From NCBI GenBank assembly GCA_010015745.1, contig ML978190.1:201022-265021 (forward strand): a DNA stretch of 64,000 nucleotides, read 5' to 3'. A program made the translations under genes and the position numbers. The notes below the pieces were generated by a model, which saw nothing but the letters and a program-made list of their open reading frames with translations, made no database searches and had not been told where the DNA came from. Every line of letters starts with the position of its first letter. Position 1 is the first letter of the stretch. Positions 10,914-22,726 of the stretch are shown in pieces. Source of the DNA: Setomelanomma holmii. Taxonomy: Eukaryota; Ascomycota; Dothideomycetes; Pleosporales; Phaeosphaeriaceae.

Positions 10914-13070
10914 GCCTTTGCCTGGAGGCTCAAGGGCTTGGATGTCTGGAGGCGTATGGCGTCCATTGGGGGCTCAGCGATGGGTTATAAGCAGCCGTTG
11001 TGGGCAAGGTTACTTTTCAGCCCCATCCGAAGCTTGTCGAGCTCATGCTTGTGGTGTGGTATGTTTAGAGCAGTGAGAAAAACAGTGGGGCGGTCAGACA
11101 CGAGGGCTTCGCTCGGCGCAGCCGCTGGACCCCCGCTCTGCTGCCAGCACGAATCAGCATCCCGCGGGCGTCCCGAGCTCCTTGAGAGGACGGTTCCATG
11201 CTCTGGCAAAGGGCGGGCAGCTAGAACAAGTGTCGACATGCCCAGCTGCATTGGCCTGCACGTCGAGCTGCGTACTCACTCTGCGGACGAATGGGGGTGT
11301 TGTGACGGGCTGCACTGCTGCGAGGTGAGCTTGTCGTTGGTCGTGAACGGAAAGCAAGCCCATGCGTCTGGCTGAACTCGCTTGGGGGCGGATGGCTAAG
11401 CCGGAAGCAGCCCACTACCGCTGGCAGCCTGACCGCTGGTAACGTCCCTCCATGCTAGAACCTGGAATTCGTTCTGCAGGCCATGTGGAGGTGAGTTGGT
11501 CTGCATGGCGACGACACGCTGCAGACCTCTTGGTCTATGCCCTTCATGGATGTACCGCTAGGTCACATACCAGCCTTGCATCCAGTGCCATCCACATGTG
11601 GGCAATCATTCGGTGGTGGTTTGGTGTAATGTAATTATAGACGCCATGCCGAGATCGATCGCCGTCCTCCATGCAACGAAAATGTAGTGTCTTTCGTGAT
11701 CGCATATTCGAACTTGTTGGCCGAGTGCATTCGTGGTGGAACGAATGTAGCCGAGCCGTGGTCCACGCAATCATCACACGCACCTCAATTCCAACTGCAA
11801 CATGGCTTGCAGGCCTCCGTAGAAGGCTTTTCCAAGCGAAATGATACTGGATGCGGTAATGGCAAGATTCATACTCTGCAGCGTCTATCGATAAGCCGCA
11901 ATGACATGTGAAGTCCGTGGTCACCATTTCTAAGCGTCAGCGCCGACGACCCCGCGCATGAACGTGTCTCACACTCTCCATGCTGTTGGAACCGCTCTCG
12001 TCCCGACGTATGGGGACGGCTGTGCCTGCATAGAAAGGTCACCGCATCGCAAGTACCGTGGTGTAGCCGTCAGCTCCCTTGCAGCCCCACGCTGTGTCGA
12101 GAAGCGGTCACGACCACCGACCATTGCTCTAAATGCGCATAAGAGCATTCGAAAGTGTTCTCCCACCAACGTCACTGGTCATCCTTCGGACAATTACCGA
12201 GTAATCGCAGGGACCTCAGCCCTATAGAACGGTAGTGCATCCCTGCTGCATGCACAATCCTCCAGCCAAAACCTCACCGTTCTTCTGCACAGCATGACCA
12301 ATGACGTTGGCGGTCGTGCGAGTACTTTGAGAACACCCTCAGAGTCTCGCAATTCATGGGACGCGATCGGTGTAGAGATTGATGAAGACTAGGTGCTTAG
12401 GTAGCATTTGCACGCTGTCTCGTCTGCTGCAGACAGTGACCTCAACAGGCGACAGCAGGCAAAGGGCGGAGGAAGACGCCGCATCGAAAGTTGAGTTGAC
12501 CATGTCGTAAGTTCTCAGCTGAGCATTGAGCATAAGTTGTAAGATTGCGCCAGTTCCTCGCGGACTGCGAAGGTTTCTGTTGCATGATTCAGCGCAGAGA
12601 GTGTGTTGCGTTGGCGATGCAACGTGTGACGACGATTGAAGAAAACCTTGATGAGTTGCTTCGCGTTCGTCGTGATAATATAGAGATGGTAACAGGTTTC
12701 GCGAGGCTTCCTTGGCGAGGCTGCGGGAAGGGTGTGAGTACGATGGTAGGATGAGCGGTGTGTTGAAAGTGGTGTTCAAATTAGGCAAGCGCGCCCACGA
12801 GATTGTTTTGGCTGTTACGTCATCACCAGTGCTGTGGAAGGCGCGGCTTTGCTGGTGGAGGCCTACGATCTTCAAGCCGTCTTCCTTCCCATTGACTTTT
12901 GCGACATAACACTTAACGGACTGCAATACAAGTCATCGAAGCTCTCAGTACTTATCCTATTCTGCGCCACACAGGTTGCCAAGTTCTGCTTTTCGATGCT
13001 GATCGAAGCTATCAATGATTGCAGATGCATTCGAATAGAGACCACCCTTTCCCCTCGACCGTTCCTTGCT
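10914..13070. other. Gene-poor 2.1 kb, no supported gene
   Basis: The part next to 10913 probably contains the calpain promoter. Open frames reach 190 codons (minus strand, 12354-12926) but lack domains, show no splice continuity and have irregular composition. I see no transposon ends or RNA genes. Confidence 0.4.
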
Positions 13071-13342
13071 GACGCACACAGAGTGCGCCGGCATCCTCTT
13101 TTCCTTGATTTCCGGACATTTTTCTCTACTACAATACTCAGCGAACACTGTGTAGCGCGACTGCTAATCAGACCCTCATAATTCCTTTCTGGTTCACACA
13201 GAGTGCACCAGCGCCATCTCCTCCACATTTTCGATGAGTTTACTTATCTCTCCTCCTCCTAATTCCAAATTAAAGCACAAAGAGTGCAGGAGCCTTGCAG
13301 TTTCCTTCCCTTCCGTGCTGGTGTACAGAGAGTGCACAAGCG
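13071..13342 (+). repeat. Cluster A of a dispersed GCACACAGAGTGCACCAGCG-like motif (4 copies)
   Basis: Copies start near 13071 (GACGCACACAGAGTGCGCCGG), 13191 (GGTTCACACAGAGTGCACCAG), 13274 (GCACAAAGAGTGCAGGAG) and 13322 (TGTACAGAGAGTGCACAAG). Each is followed by pyrimidine-rich DNA (ATCTCCTCC, GATTCCTCC). Between the first two copies lies CTACTACAATACTCAGCGAA, which has a diverged counterpart in cluster B at a similar offset. This points to an old duplicated repeat family rather than chance. Confidence 0.5.
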
Positions 13343-14655
13343 ATTCCTCCAACCCTTGTCGCGTTTGAACTTCCCACTCATCGCGCCCGCTCTTGTTAGT
13401 CCACTCTCTCTCCACGACCCAGAATGGCCGCATGAGTTCGTCTTGAGATCTTCCTCAAGGGACGCGCTTCTGTTGACGTGTCCCCTTCAGTCCCGGGTCG
13501 TCTCCTCTTGACGTGCTGTCTTCATCCCGACTTTCAATAGTATCCCTTGCGCACCTTATTTGCCCGCGCGTCAATCTGAAAACGCGCATAGTGCTTTCCA
13601 TTAAACACACTGATGCTATCAGGGATGAATCCATCGATCTTGAGAGCGCTGTTGCACGGGACAGGCGTTTCCATGTCGATTGCCACAAGGTCGTTGTGAT
13701 CATCTGTTCCGTTGCACGCCCGCTTACATCGCTCAGAAGAACTACCTTGATCATCCCCCTTCGTTTATTGCGACATGATAGCTCGGGTATCTCCTTCCGA
13801 ATCAATGCTATCAAGACCCGAGTCTTGCTCGACAGTTTTGGTCGTGTCTTCGTTTGCATCCATCCGAATCTTCTTCTTGCTCTATCCTGGCTCGATAGCA
13901 CCTATGGCTTTTCGGTTCGTAAGGGTGGTAGCGTGCCTTGTCCTATAGATTGTCGGCTCTGTGTCCCCGTCGACGAAATCCATACCCTTTTCTTTCAATA
14001 CTTCGACTCGGGTCTTCTTCTTGCTTTTGCCCGACTTGATAGCGTTCAAAGCCTTTCTCTTGCCAAGAGTACTTCGTCCACGACCTTACTGAAGAAAATT
14101 TCGGTCCCCGTCGCTTTGACTGCGAATCGTCATTTCGCGTAGTGCCGAATTTTTGTGATCATGTGCAACAAGTTCGCGTGGAGTTGATGCGGTGGAAGAC
14201 TGGGTGCAATTGGCATCTAGGTTTGAGAGGTTGGCTCTGAATCCCTGCTGTTCACGCTCAAAATGCACCTAGGTGAGATTCTTACATGAGGCTGCTGGCA
14301 AATCACGAGTTGACTGCATTAGTTCGGAAGAGATCGACATTAAGCCGATCCCATTATCTCGGACGAGTCATGCGGCTCCTATTCTGAGTTAGGCAAGGAT
14401 ACCCGTCCAGATATATGTCACGCGACACTGCTGCAAAGTACTGACCTTCAATAGCGATAGGTTCTATCACACTGGTAATGGCTCGCACAACAGGGCAGTA
14501 GGTGTGCTATGTCGTCCATGTCTGCTCCATGTGAGTGCCCGCGAACTCCACTTTTGGGATTAGGGCTCAGCCAACGAGCGTTGTTTGATTCAAGCTAGCA
14601 ATTATTGTGATATGCAGCAGAATGCCTGCCGCCCTCTCCCTCTATAATTTCATGC
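13343..14655. other. Gene-poor stretch with a weak internal duplication
   Basis: Open frames on both strands (13513-14142 plus, 13455-13901 minus) overlap and resemble no protein I know. TCTTCTTCTTGCT followed by a related 40-bp segment occurs near 13870 and again near 14012, suggesting a diverged tandem copy about 140 bp apart. I see no gene. Confidence 0.35.
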
Positions 14656-14886
14656 GGATGCACACCGAGTGCACCAGCGCAGTTCTTCCATTCCAAACCA
14701 ACACGTGCTTTGCCCTCCCCTTTCTACCACGATACTCGGAATATAGTTTGTGCAGCGAGCCTCAATAATACCGCCTAACTTTGCATGCTGATGCACACAG
14801 TGTACTTCAGTGGCCTGTCTCCCCGATCATTACATTCATCTCAGCATTCCACATTCTGTGCTGACGCACAAAGCGTGCACCAGCAA
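14656..14886 (+). repeat. Cluster B of the GCACACAGAGTGCACC-like motif (3 copies)
   Basis: Copies lie near 14657 (GGATGCACACCGAGTGCACC), 14789 (TGATGCACACAGTGTACTTC) and 14863 (TGACGCACAAAGCGTGCACC). CTACCACGATACTCGGAATA lies between the first two, matching the element at the same relative place in cluster A. Clusters A and B therefore look like two copies of one larger degenerate unit. Confidence 0.5.
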
Positions 14887-15277
14887 CTCCTTCGCTCCCC
14901 CGCTCCCGTCGCTCACTGCCGTTCGGAAGTATTCCTGGTCTCCGTTACGGTGCAGAGCATGATATAAAGGACGTATGGGCAGGGAACATTTTGACAGAAA
15001 GAAGCAATGGCACCAGGCTGATGGACGAGCATAGATGCCAACAATCCAGTCAATACAGCCAGCGCCTTCGGCTTGGCTTGAGCTTGATTGCTGGCAGCGT
15101 CAGCTGGCTTGTTAAGCTGTTTTGGGTGGCTTGGCTTGAAGCTGGCTCGTTGGGCTTGAAGACTTGATAGTATATTATTCTTGGTGTTGCGAATTTTCGT
15201 CTTGGGTAGCCCATGAGCTAATACTATACAATATCTTCATGTCAGCGTCTGTTAACACTGGTGGTCTCTCCAGGCTA

Positions 15278-17795
15278 TTGCTGTCGCCTAGGCCTGCTCT
15301 TATCCACTTCTTACGCACTGTATAGCTGCTAAAAGTTCTGGTGAGATAGAGCGACGGCGAGGCTCTAAGAGGTCGCCCAGCTCACTAAACAGACGCTCAC
15401 ACTCGCAACCTGAGGCTGGGATAGAGAGTACGTCAAGCGCAAGCTGGCTGAGGCTAGGGTAGCGATCGCGCAGTGATACCCAGTACTTTATAGGGCTATT
15501 TGCGTCATCTGAACCCTTCTGCGCGCATGGCTTGCTGCGTTTCCACCTGTCGAACTCGCCCTCCTCCGTGCTACTGCTGGCGGTAGCGTCTGGGTCAATG
15601 AGGCTGTCGATCGCGTCGTCTATATCATTGGAGATTACTCTTAGGCGGTGCCTTACAGCTCGGTAAGCTCCTGTATTGCGCCCACAAAGCGCAAAATTTG
15701 AGGTTGTTTGCCACGAGCCACTCAGGCTTGTCTGCCTAGGCTACGTCACAGTAGGTTTTGTAGTATGGATGAAGTACTGTAGCGGCGTAGTACGCTGGAG
15801 AGTTGTCAAGTTTGGCGTAGTAGTCTCTTGCCTTTGCCTACGCTGCGCGCAAATTGAGCGCGAGATAGTCCTCAGGCGCCTCATTGTGCGTGTTGTAGTC
15901 GACGCTCTCGTAGAACTTGATGCGCTGCTCGTAGTACAATAGGATATGTTCGAAGACTGGTATGATCTCAGCAATAGCACCAAAGCGTTCGCCTTTACTG
16001 CGCCCTTCAAGGCGCAAAGTAACTGCTTTTAGTGGCTTCAACACCTCTATATACTCTGTAATTACAGCCCAATCTGCAGCTGTAAGACCGTCTGATCGCA
16101 TCTACGACTGCGTGTTGGGCAGCTTGTTGCGGCGACTTGCGGCGTACGTGTCCTCATTGCATACTCGTCGTATATGGTGACTGGCGTAGGCGTTAATAGC
16201 TGGTTGCAATTTGACGGCGCTCTCAAAGCACGAGTAGTATGAGTTCTAGCGGGCAACAACAGGCTTGACAGGCTTAAGGGTCTTGCGATCTCCAGCAGGC
16301 GCATTGGCAGGTAGCTTGTGATAGGAGAGGCGCTGAAAGTCCTCAAACAGCGCGTATTGTTGTGGTGTTTTAATATAGCTAATGACGCTCAGAAGGACTC
16401 CAAGAGGACCGTCACGTCTCCATTTACGCATAAACGCGTCCTCGTTAGCAAGCTCAGCCAAGTCGTTATCGTAGGCGTCTTTCTTGTTGCCCCAAAGGAG
16501 CACTGTACCAATGAGGTTGAGCGTATGCGGACCGCAACGGAGGCGACGATAGACAGCGTCAAAGCCCAGCTTCAGCGCGAGCGCGGCAACGGCAGAGCTG
16601 AGGTAACGCAATGGGCAAGTCTTGTAAGCTGCCACTGCTATCGACGTAGTGCGCGACAATGCCTAAGAAGCCACGCTCACCACCCTTTGTTGTCCAGCCG
16701 TCAAAGCTAATATGGGCTTTGCTCAGCGCCCGCGACAACTCACAGACAACGCGCGGTTTGATGTGATTGAACAGGCGTAATACGTAACGTGACACGCTCA
16801 TGTGCGACGTCCACAGCGCTCTCTCAGCCTCTAGGTTTGCTATAGCAATAAGCTGTCAAAAAGGCTTTGACTTGAGCTCAGATAGTGGGTGATTGTTCTC
16901 GACAAGTCAGCTAACAGCTGCTAGCCTAAAGGTCTGAGTATTGAAGCTAGAAAGCTCGTTAGCGACACCTTGAGAGACCGAAGTATTGCTGTCTTTGAGT
17001 GTCCGCCAGAGAGCGCTTTTTACTGCTACAACAGTAGCTTTTTTAGGCGCTCGGTAGCCATGGCCACGCGTGTTCTCCTCCAGGTGGCGAGCAGCTGCTG
17101 ACGGCGCTCGCGTCGTCTCATATATGCCACCGAGGCACTTGTGCTTGTGGCAATAAGAGCACACGAAAAAGATCTGATCTAGGGCTTTAAGTAGGGCTAC
17201 GCGCCAGCCATAGTCAAAGACCCAGCTTTTCTTAGATCTCTAGGATGCCAGTGGCTTCATGTATCGTGGCAGATGCGTCCAATCAATGCCAGTAAAGTTA
17301 TCCTCAAAAGCTGCGTCTATAGCTGTATCTGTTGGATAGGCTCTATAGCACTAGTGCTAAAAGGAAACGAAAAGGGTACTCTAACGATTGTTCATTGTGG
17401 GTTGTCCTTCTTGTCTATCGTCGCTTGCGTCGAGATTGTGATACCTCTCTGAAACAGCGCTAGGCCCAATTGGCTGTCCGCAGCTGAAGCCAATCCCCAG
17501 CTATGCTGTGACGATTCCCACAGTATCTATAGTATCGTCGTCAACAGTAGCCGACGGTGCGATTGTTGCAACCTCGCTGCCTTCAGCAGGCGCAATAAGC
17601 GCGTCTTTAGCCTGAGATTCGTGCAATTGCAACTCAGAATTTGAGGCCTTAGACGCTTTAAATAGAGCTTTGCGAGGCAAGAGCCGTGGCGACGATGGCT
17701 GAGTATCGACTAGTATAGGCTGGCTTTCAGTGCCTTTGACGCGCTTATTTGAGGAGGCAGTCGCACTGCTGGAGACGCGTTTTCTTGGTGGCATG
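15278..17795 (-). pseudogene. hAT transposase relic
   Basis: Minus-strand coding pieces run in family order but are broken by stops and frameshifts. They comprise a Ser-rich start (MPPRKRVSSS, 17794), a BED-like zinc finger piece (CSYCHKHK with AARHLEENTRGHG, about 17160-17070), the DDE core region (SFDGWTTKGGERGFLGIVAHYVD, about 16720-16650; CGPHTLNLIG, about 16525), the conserved AFMRKWRRDGPLGVLLSVI block and, at the end, the hAT C-terminal dimerisation motif (PASGCECERLFSELGDLL, about 15400). The dimerisation motif is clean, while the N-terminal half is the most damaged. No functional transposase can be read. Confidence 0.8.
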
Positions 17796-17970
17796 ATAGC
17801 GACAGAGGCGGCGACAATACAGCGATAGAAGCGGTAGCAGCAGTACTAAAATTAAGTTGTGATAGAGTAAAGGATAGATACGTTAGAGCGTGGAGCGTAT
17901 TGATCGTACAGGTGGTTAGAGGTAGAGGTGGCTGGGCAAAGAGACCAATAAAAACATAGGACCACAGGTG

Positions 17971-20330
17971 ACGTACGAGTCGGTGAGTCGCCCCGATCGG
18001 CGACTTGCCCTGCCAAACACCATATGCCCACCCACAATGATGAGGCTGTACAACCACTCACAATAGCTATTATCACGAGAATTTGTAGTGCAGTAGTAAA
18101 AAAGGCCTTGCAATTATTCTAGTTTATCTAGATATTAAGCTAGAAGGTTGACACTGCGTGTTTTAGTGCGCTTTGGTGGTGGGGCAGATGCAGGCTCACC
18201 ACCTCCACCACTACCTTCAGCAACGTGCGCAACGTGTGCTCTCTTTGTCTTTAACCTAGCCTTTTGTGAGACTAATCTCTTGTTTCATTAGGATAATTTT
18301 ACAGCTTTTTAGGTAGCTGTAGCTTCTTTTGCCTCTTGTTTCTTGTGCTGAAGTTCAGCTCTTTCTGCAGCCTTCCTTTCCTTCTCTCTCTCCCCCCCAA
18401 CCTTCAACCTCTCACGCTCCACACGCCTATCCTCCTTCTGCTTTTTAGTCCACAAGGCAGCCTGCTCTCTTATATGTTTGTTGTTTACTTTTTAGAGTAA
18501 TTTTCCGTCTTCTTCACGCTTTCTTATCCTCTCATAGAAACAAGCCTTATTAACCTTGCTAGGACTCCAGAAAACAGCCTTGCCGTGAAACTCTTGACGC
18601 TGTTGAAGGTTAAGGGTCTTGCCCTTCTTCTTATGTTTCTTTTTAGTAGTGAGAGCCTTAGGTAAGCCCTCGTTCTTGTGGAGTAAAAGGTTATTTTGCA
18701 CCTAGAGGTGGTGGAGTGAAAGAGTGATCTTCTTTGCACTCTTTTCTTCTCCCTCCCTTACCACGTCATCCACTAAGGCTCTCATACGTCTCTAGTCCTC
18801 GTCTGCAAGTATTAGAGAGCTTTTAGATTAGTCTGCTTCATCTAGTGTCTTTGGGCGGAATCTTTTAAGTATAACATCCCTCTCTATTAGCTATATGCCA
18901 GTAGACTCAAAGGACTTCAAAATGAGCTTCTCCATGAAGGTGGATGTCTAGGCACGTCAGAACAATCTAAAGAAGTCGCCCTTCTTAATAGAGAGAAGGC
19001 CTTGGCTGCGTTGAGTATGGGTGGTGAGCTTATCAGTGTAAGACCTAGCAAGTAGCGCAAAACAGACTACATCAAGCGGCTGAAGGCTGTGAGTTGAATA
19101 GGGGGGAAAGATAGCAAGGAGGATCTTGTTACTGTCGCAATATTTGATAAAATCTATAGTTACATAAGACTTGTGGCCATCAAGGATAAGGAGCTGATAG
19201 CTTGAGCGCGCTTTCTTCTTTGTATGCCGGTCAAAGACCTGCTCAAGCCAGGCTAATCCTATATCGTTATTCATATATCCAGAGGGTGATGAAGTGACAA
19301 AGACGTCGTGCTTTCTGACCTTAATATGCTCCACCCAGGTTGATTGTATATTGTCTCTTTCAGCCTGGAAGATGAGGCCTGGCTGAAGAGGCTCTCCATC
19401 TGCACAGACGCCTGCTAAGAGAGTCACCCACTCACGAGAACCATCTTGGATAGGTGCCCTTGCCTCCTTTGACTCCTAAGACACCTTGCTAAAGATCCTT
19501 TCGCTCTTTCTGTTGCAGTGAATGCAGTAAATCAAAAGGTAACCGCGCAAAGCAGTAAGTTAAGTGTGGAACTGCGCTAGGCAGTGAATCTGAATATTAT
19601 GTCTTGTGTATTGTTCTGCTGTGTTGGTGATGACCGCTTTCCTGGCTATCAGCAACTTCTGTTTACATGACGTATTTATGACTCAGTTCAGGTAAGAGGT
19701 GCTTGATAAGATGAGGAAGCAGCACAAGACCACCAGCACGCAGCACACGTGATGCGCTCCTCTCATAAACCGTCACAATTTCTAATGACCCTAATCATAA
19801 AGCCCTTCTCATCTATATTGTAGGTATGCTGCGGCTCTATGCTATATTCCTCTATCTTTTCATAGAGGAGATCAAAGTAGAGCTTATAGTTTGCCTCTAA
19901 GTCTGCCTTGTGGCGTACAGCGAATATTCCCTTGGTCCAACATGAGGTGAGATGGTGTTTGTTTCTTCTAAGAAAGTGTCCAACCTAGCCATTTCCAATG
20001 TAACAATTGCCGATCTCAGAAGCAAATCTTCGCGTCATCTCTCTCGTAGGTAGAAGGCCTCTCTTTGATAGTCCTTTGATATAATCTACAAGCTCCAGCT
20101 CTTGTTGTAGGCTGAGTTTCTGCTTATTGAGATTATAGTACGTCGTACTTCTCTGCAACTTTTGTATACGAGATACATTCTCCTGGTTCCTGCGATTTAT
20201 ATTCTTTAATCGCGTCATCAATTAGTGCTATAGTGGTTGAGTTATCACGAGTCAAAGTTGGTGTAGGTCTCATGTTATGATGTTCGGGCGGGGCAAGTCG
20301 CTGATCGGAGCGACTCACCGACTCTTACGT
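17971..20330 (-). mobile_element. pogo/Fot-type (Tc1-mariner) element nested in the hAT relic
   Basis: Inverted repeats of 44 bp at 17971-18014 and 20287-20330 match at 40 of 44 positions and begin ACGTA(C/A)GAGTCGGTGAG. Three of the four mismatches are C/T or G/A transitions, as RIP would leave. The tips contain TA, so a TA target duplication is possible within ACGTA. The element is 2360 bp and holds a broken DDE_1 transposase on the minus strand. It lies upstream of the hAT coding region and within the hAT ends, so it inserted after the hAT element. Confidence 0.8.
18490..20275 (-). pseudogene. pogo-type DDE_1 transposase relic
   Basis: The N-terminal helix-turn-helix region starts near 20273 (MRPTPTLTRDNSTTIALIDDA). 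After a frameshift come the CENP-B-type DNA-binding part (LSLQQELELVDYIKGLSKRG) and the DDE core with NIDEKGF (about 19830), LILDGHKSY (about 19180) and IFPPYSTHSLQPLDV. Downstream the frame is interrupted by TGA and TAG codons, mostly where tryptophan (TGG) fits the family pattern, for example LADED*RRMRALV, and it ends in a Lys-rich tail. G-to-A changes of this kind are the expected footprint of RIP on the opposite strand. The element cannot move itself. Confidence 0.8.
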
Positions 20331-20671
20331 TACCGCCTAAAATAGCAAAAAGAAAGCAACTTGGCCAATCTGAGCAGAGGCTCGAACCCTGTACCTAGCA
20401 GCTCCCGGAGCTATTTAGCAGGTCAATAATCGTACAGCAAAAATAGTTAGTATATATTATGCTACAGCACTAAAAACGTATCGTGAGATCCTTTGTACTG
20501 CAATCCCAACAGCCTCACCACTCACCTCAATCAAGCCTCTCAAGCCTCTCAAGCCAGCTTCTACCAGCAGCTTGGTTTGTTAACGAATTAATATAAGCCA
20601 GCTTGACTTGATAGAACTATCAAACCTCAAGCCAGCCAAGCCAGCTCATCAAGCTGGCTGGATTGTTGGCA

Positions 20672-21229
20672 AGTATGCTAGTTGAGTTCCAAGTGACTTA
20701 GCAACCAACGAACTGAAGCTCAGCTCAGATAGTTGCAGTACAAGTAGAAAAGGCCTTGGTATTTACTCATCGGTGCGCATTGTCAGACAGTGTGCGCATG
20801 GACACTGTGCGAGCAAGTCTCATGAGAAGTCTCACTTTACAGTGCGGCACGACCGCGATGAAAAGAACGGGGGTCCAAGGCAGGATTCTACCTAGGTACA
20901 CAGAGTACAATCTAGAGTCCTTGCCTGCAGTCGCCATGAAAAAATTGAGACGAAGCGCAGTCGTGATGGTATGTACGCACCTTTCACGCTTGTCCGGTGA
21001 GATTTGTGCAGCCCGTATCAAAGGCAAAGCAATGCGCGAGAGCGCGCCTGCCTGGAGGGTACTGTAGCACTGCGTCAATTTCCAACCCCTCCCTTATATC
21101 ATCACTGTACGAACCTTCTAGGTCTCTAGCCATCACCCAGTCTCTTCGCACTCTCCCCCCGTACCCTCAGCCATCATCCTCAGGAGCAAGTCAACTGCCC
21201 AATAATAGACGACCGACAAGTGTTACGAA
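20672..21229. other. Intergenic between the hAT relic and the next gene
   Basis: There is no supported gene here. Overlapping frames of 103 codons on opposite strands (about 20756-21078) mirror each other and carry no domain. The last 150 bp probably hold the promoter of the gene at 21230. Confidence 0.45.
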
Positions 21230-22726
21230 ATGTCTTCTGCACAGGTTTATAACCCTGACCTAGAGGAGATCATCGATCGATATTCTCCGTCGGTCCCGGA
21301 CTCTTCGCCACCAAAACGCGCGACACAGCCCTACGATTCTTCTACACAAAATGAAGACGTGTATCAGCTCGAACAGTCCCCACCACCATCTGTTCCGTCG
21401 GATTCTTTGAAGTCCAAAGCTCCTCGGCAAGGATCCACCAATTCGGGCTATCTTTGTCGGTCGGAGCTCTACGGACGGGTCTCGCCTCAGCCATCACCCG
21501 CCCCATCGTTCCCTTCACGAGCCCTGGAGCGAATCGAAGAACGACGCCGTGCCGGTCTCTCGACACCAGACTTGCGTAAATCGCGGTCATCAGGCTTTCT
21601 CTCCACCTCGGACCTTCGCAATGTCTCGAGCGTGTCGCCAGATGAGTGGATCGAGGCTGGCTCACAAGTATATCAGCCAATGGGCAGTGGCCAGAAACCC
21701 GGTCCTGCACTGGCCTCAAACACAGGCTGGTTGTCTGAAGATGAGACCCAGACTCCCGCTCAGTCCGCGCCTTCAAATCGGAGTCAGATGCAACAGATCT
21801 CGCATGCTGAGATGGCGTTGCGACAAACCTTGGTTGCTGCTGCTCCATCGACACATGCTCGCAAGTCGAGCTGGTCGCGCTGGATATTCGGACGCTCTGG
21901 CCAGCCATCTAATTCTCGACGTGGACTGCGGTCACCGATCTCAGACGACAATATCTCAGTGTTCGATTTCGTGCAGCCAGAGAATGTCCAAGAGTCTCCT
22001 GAGGACATCTTGGCCCGTATCCGGGCGCGTGGCGCAGCTTTGAAGCATCAAGCTGGTATATCAGATCCAGACGGAGGGCTGAATGATCTGTCGGAAGAGT
22101 TCGAGTATGATTCGTCTACCATGAAGCGCTCGCAGCCCCAAGATGTGTCGCACGATGCAGGGTCGCTTCCATCGACCGAATCAGGTTCCTTCCATGGGTC
22201 GGTGGGCATCAGCACGCTAACTCTCAACGTAAGCTCGCCCGATCTTCCGGAATCTTTCGTTGACCGTAGTCACAGACTGTCTATGTCCCTGGTTGCGACG
22301 ACCTTCGAGTGCGAGCCAATACCCCCACAAGTAACACTAAACCTCTCTTCGCTTATAACGGTCTTGCAGACTAAGCCTTGCGCTCCTGAGCCCCACATGA
22401 CTCTCAGTAGCGTTCATACAGTTGCTGAATATGAGCCTGTTGAAGCGGATCTCTCTCGTGGTCTCAGCTTCTCAGTGGCCAATGCGATCATATATGGCAT
22501 GATGGCCGTTGCTGCCCTTCGATTCATCATTCTTAACCTGGGTCGCGAAGTCCGGACTTCGGATCTGACCTTTGATCTGGGTATCGCAGCTGCAGTGGCT
22601 TTGATGCTTTGCACGATGATTCATCGGGGCTTGGGTGGCTGTGTCGGAGATATTCGCGACGCGGCGCTGCAGCGATTTCGTGCAATAACTGGCCAGGTAT
22701 ATGGATCGCATCAGGCGGGCAACTGA
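21230..22726 (+). CDS. Hypothetical membrane protein: long disordered N-terminus, two C-terminal membrane segments
   Basis: A single exon encodes 498 residues. Residues 1 to about 400 are Ser/Pro/Gln-rich and look disordered, with one basic patch (KSSWSRWIFGRSGQPSNSRRG, about 220-240) and an acidic helix (ENVQESPEDILARIRARGAAL). Two hydrophobic segments follow near residues 415-437 (ANAIIYGMMAVAALRFIILNL) and 449-467 (FDLGIAAAVALMLCTMI). A short amphipathic tail contains RDAALQRFRAITG. I do not recognise the family. The same plan recurs in the genes at 24.1 and 25.2 kb. The ATG follows TGTTACGAA and is the first in frame. The frame is intact. Confidence 0.7.
   Translation: MSSAQVYNPDLEEIIDRYSPSVPDSSPPKRATQPYDSSTQNEDVYQLEQSPPPSVPSDSLKSKAPRQGSTNSGYLCRSELYGRVSPQPSPAPSFPSRALERIEERRRAGLSTPDLRKSRSSGFLSTSDLRNVSSVSPDEWIEAGSQVYQPMGSGQKPGPALASNTGWLSEDETQTPAQSAPSNRSQMQQISHAEMALRQTLVAAAPSTHARKSSWSRWIFGRSGQPSNSRRGLRSPISDDNISVFDFVQPENVQESPEDILARIRARGAALKHQAGISDPDGGLNDLSEEFEYDSSTMKRSQPQDVSHDAGSLPSTESGSFHGSVGISTLTLNVSSPDLPESFVDRSHRLSMSLVATTFECEPIPPQVTLNLSSLITVLQTKPCAPEPHMTLSSVHTVAEYEPVEADLSRGLSFSVANAIIYGMMAVAALRFIILNLGREVRTSDLTFDLGIAAAVALMLCTMIHRGLGGCVGDIRDAALQRFRAITGQVYGSHQAGN

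Larger units (their letters stand above)
15036..20671 (-). mobile_element. hAT-type DNA transposon relic (5.6 kb including a nested pogo element)
   Basis: The ends are inverted copies of TGCCAACAATCCAG(T/C)CA at 15036-15052 and 20655-20671. Both ends are flanked inward by many AAGCCAGC/GCTTGGCT-type subterminal repeats (about 15060-15150 and 20540-20660), as is usual for hAT elements. A hAT transposase relic lies inside on the minus strand (15278-17795), and a pogo-type element sits in its upstream region. Outside the inverted repeats AGCATA is also inverted, so the true tips may lie a few bases further out. I could not find a clear 8-bp target duplication. The superfamily call rests on the transposase domains. 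Confidence 0.7.

Noticed and set aside
12354..12926. 190-codon minus-strand frame
   Set aside because: No domain, splice continuity or codon regularity; it overlaps similar-length frames on the other strand.
13455..14142. 209-codon plus and 148-codon minus frames
   Set aside because: They overlap each other in a region of degenerate repeats and resemble no protein.
20380..20440. tRNA-like B-box (GGTTCGAGCC on the minus strand)
   Set aside because: No matching acceptor stem, A-box or anticodon arm could be folded at the right distance.
15028..20687. Search for an 8-bp target duplication around the first hAT relic
   Set aside because: The flanks (AGCATAGA and AGTATGCT) match only as inverted sequence, so I make no duplication claim.
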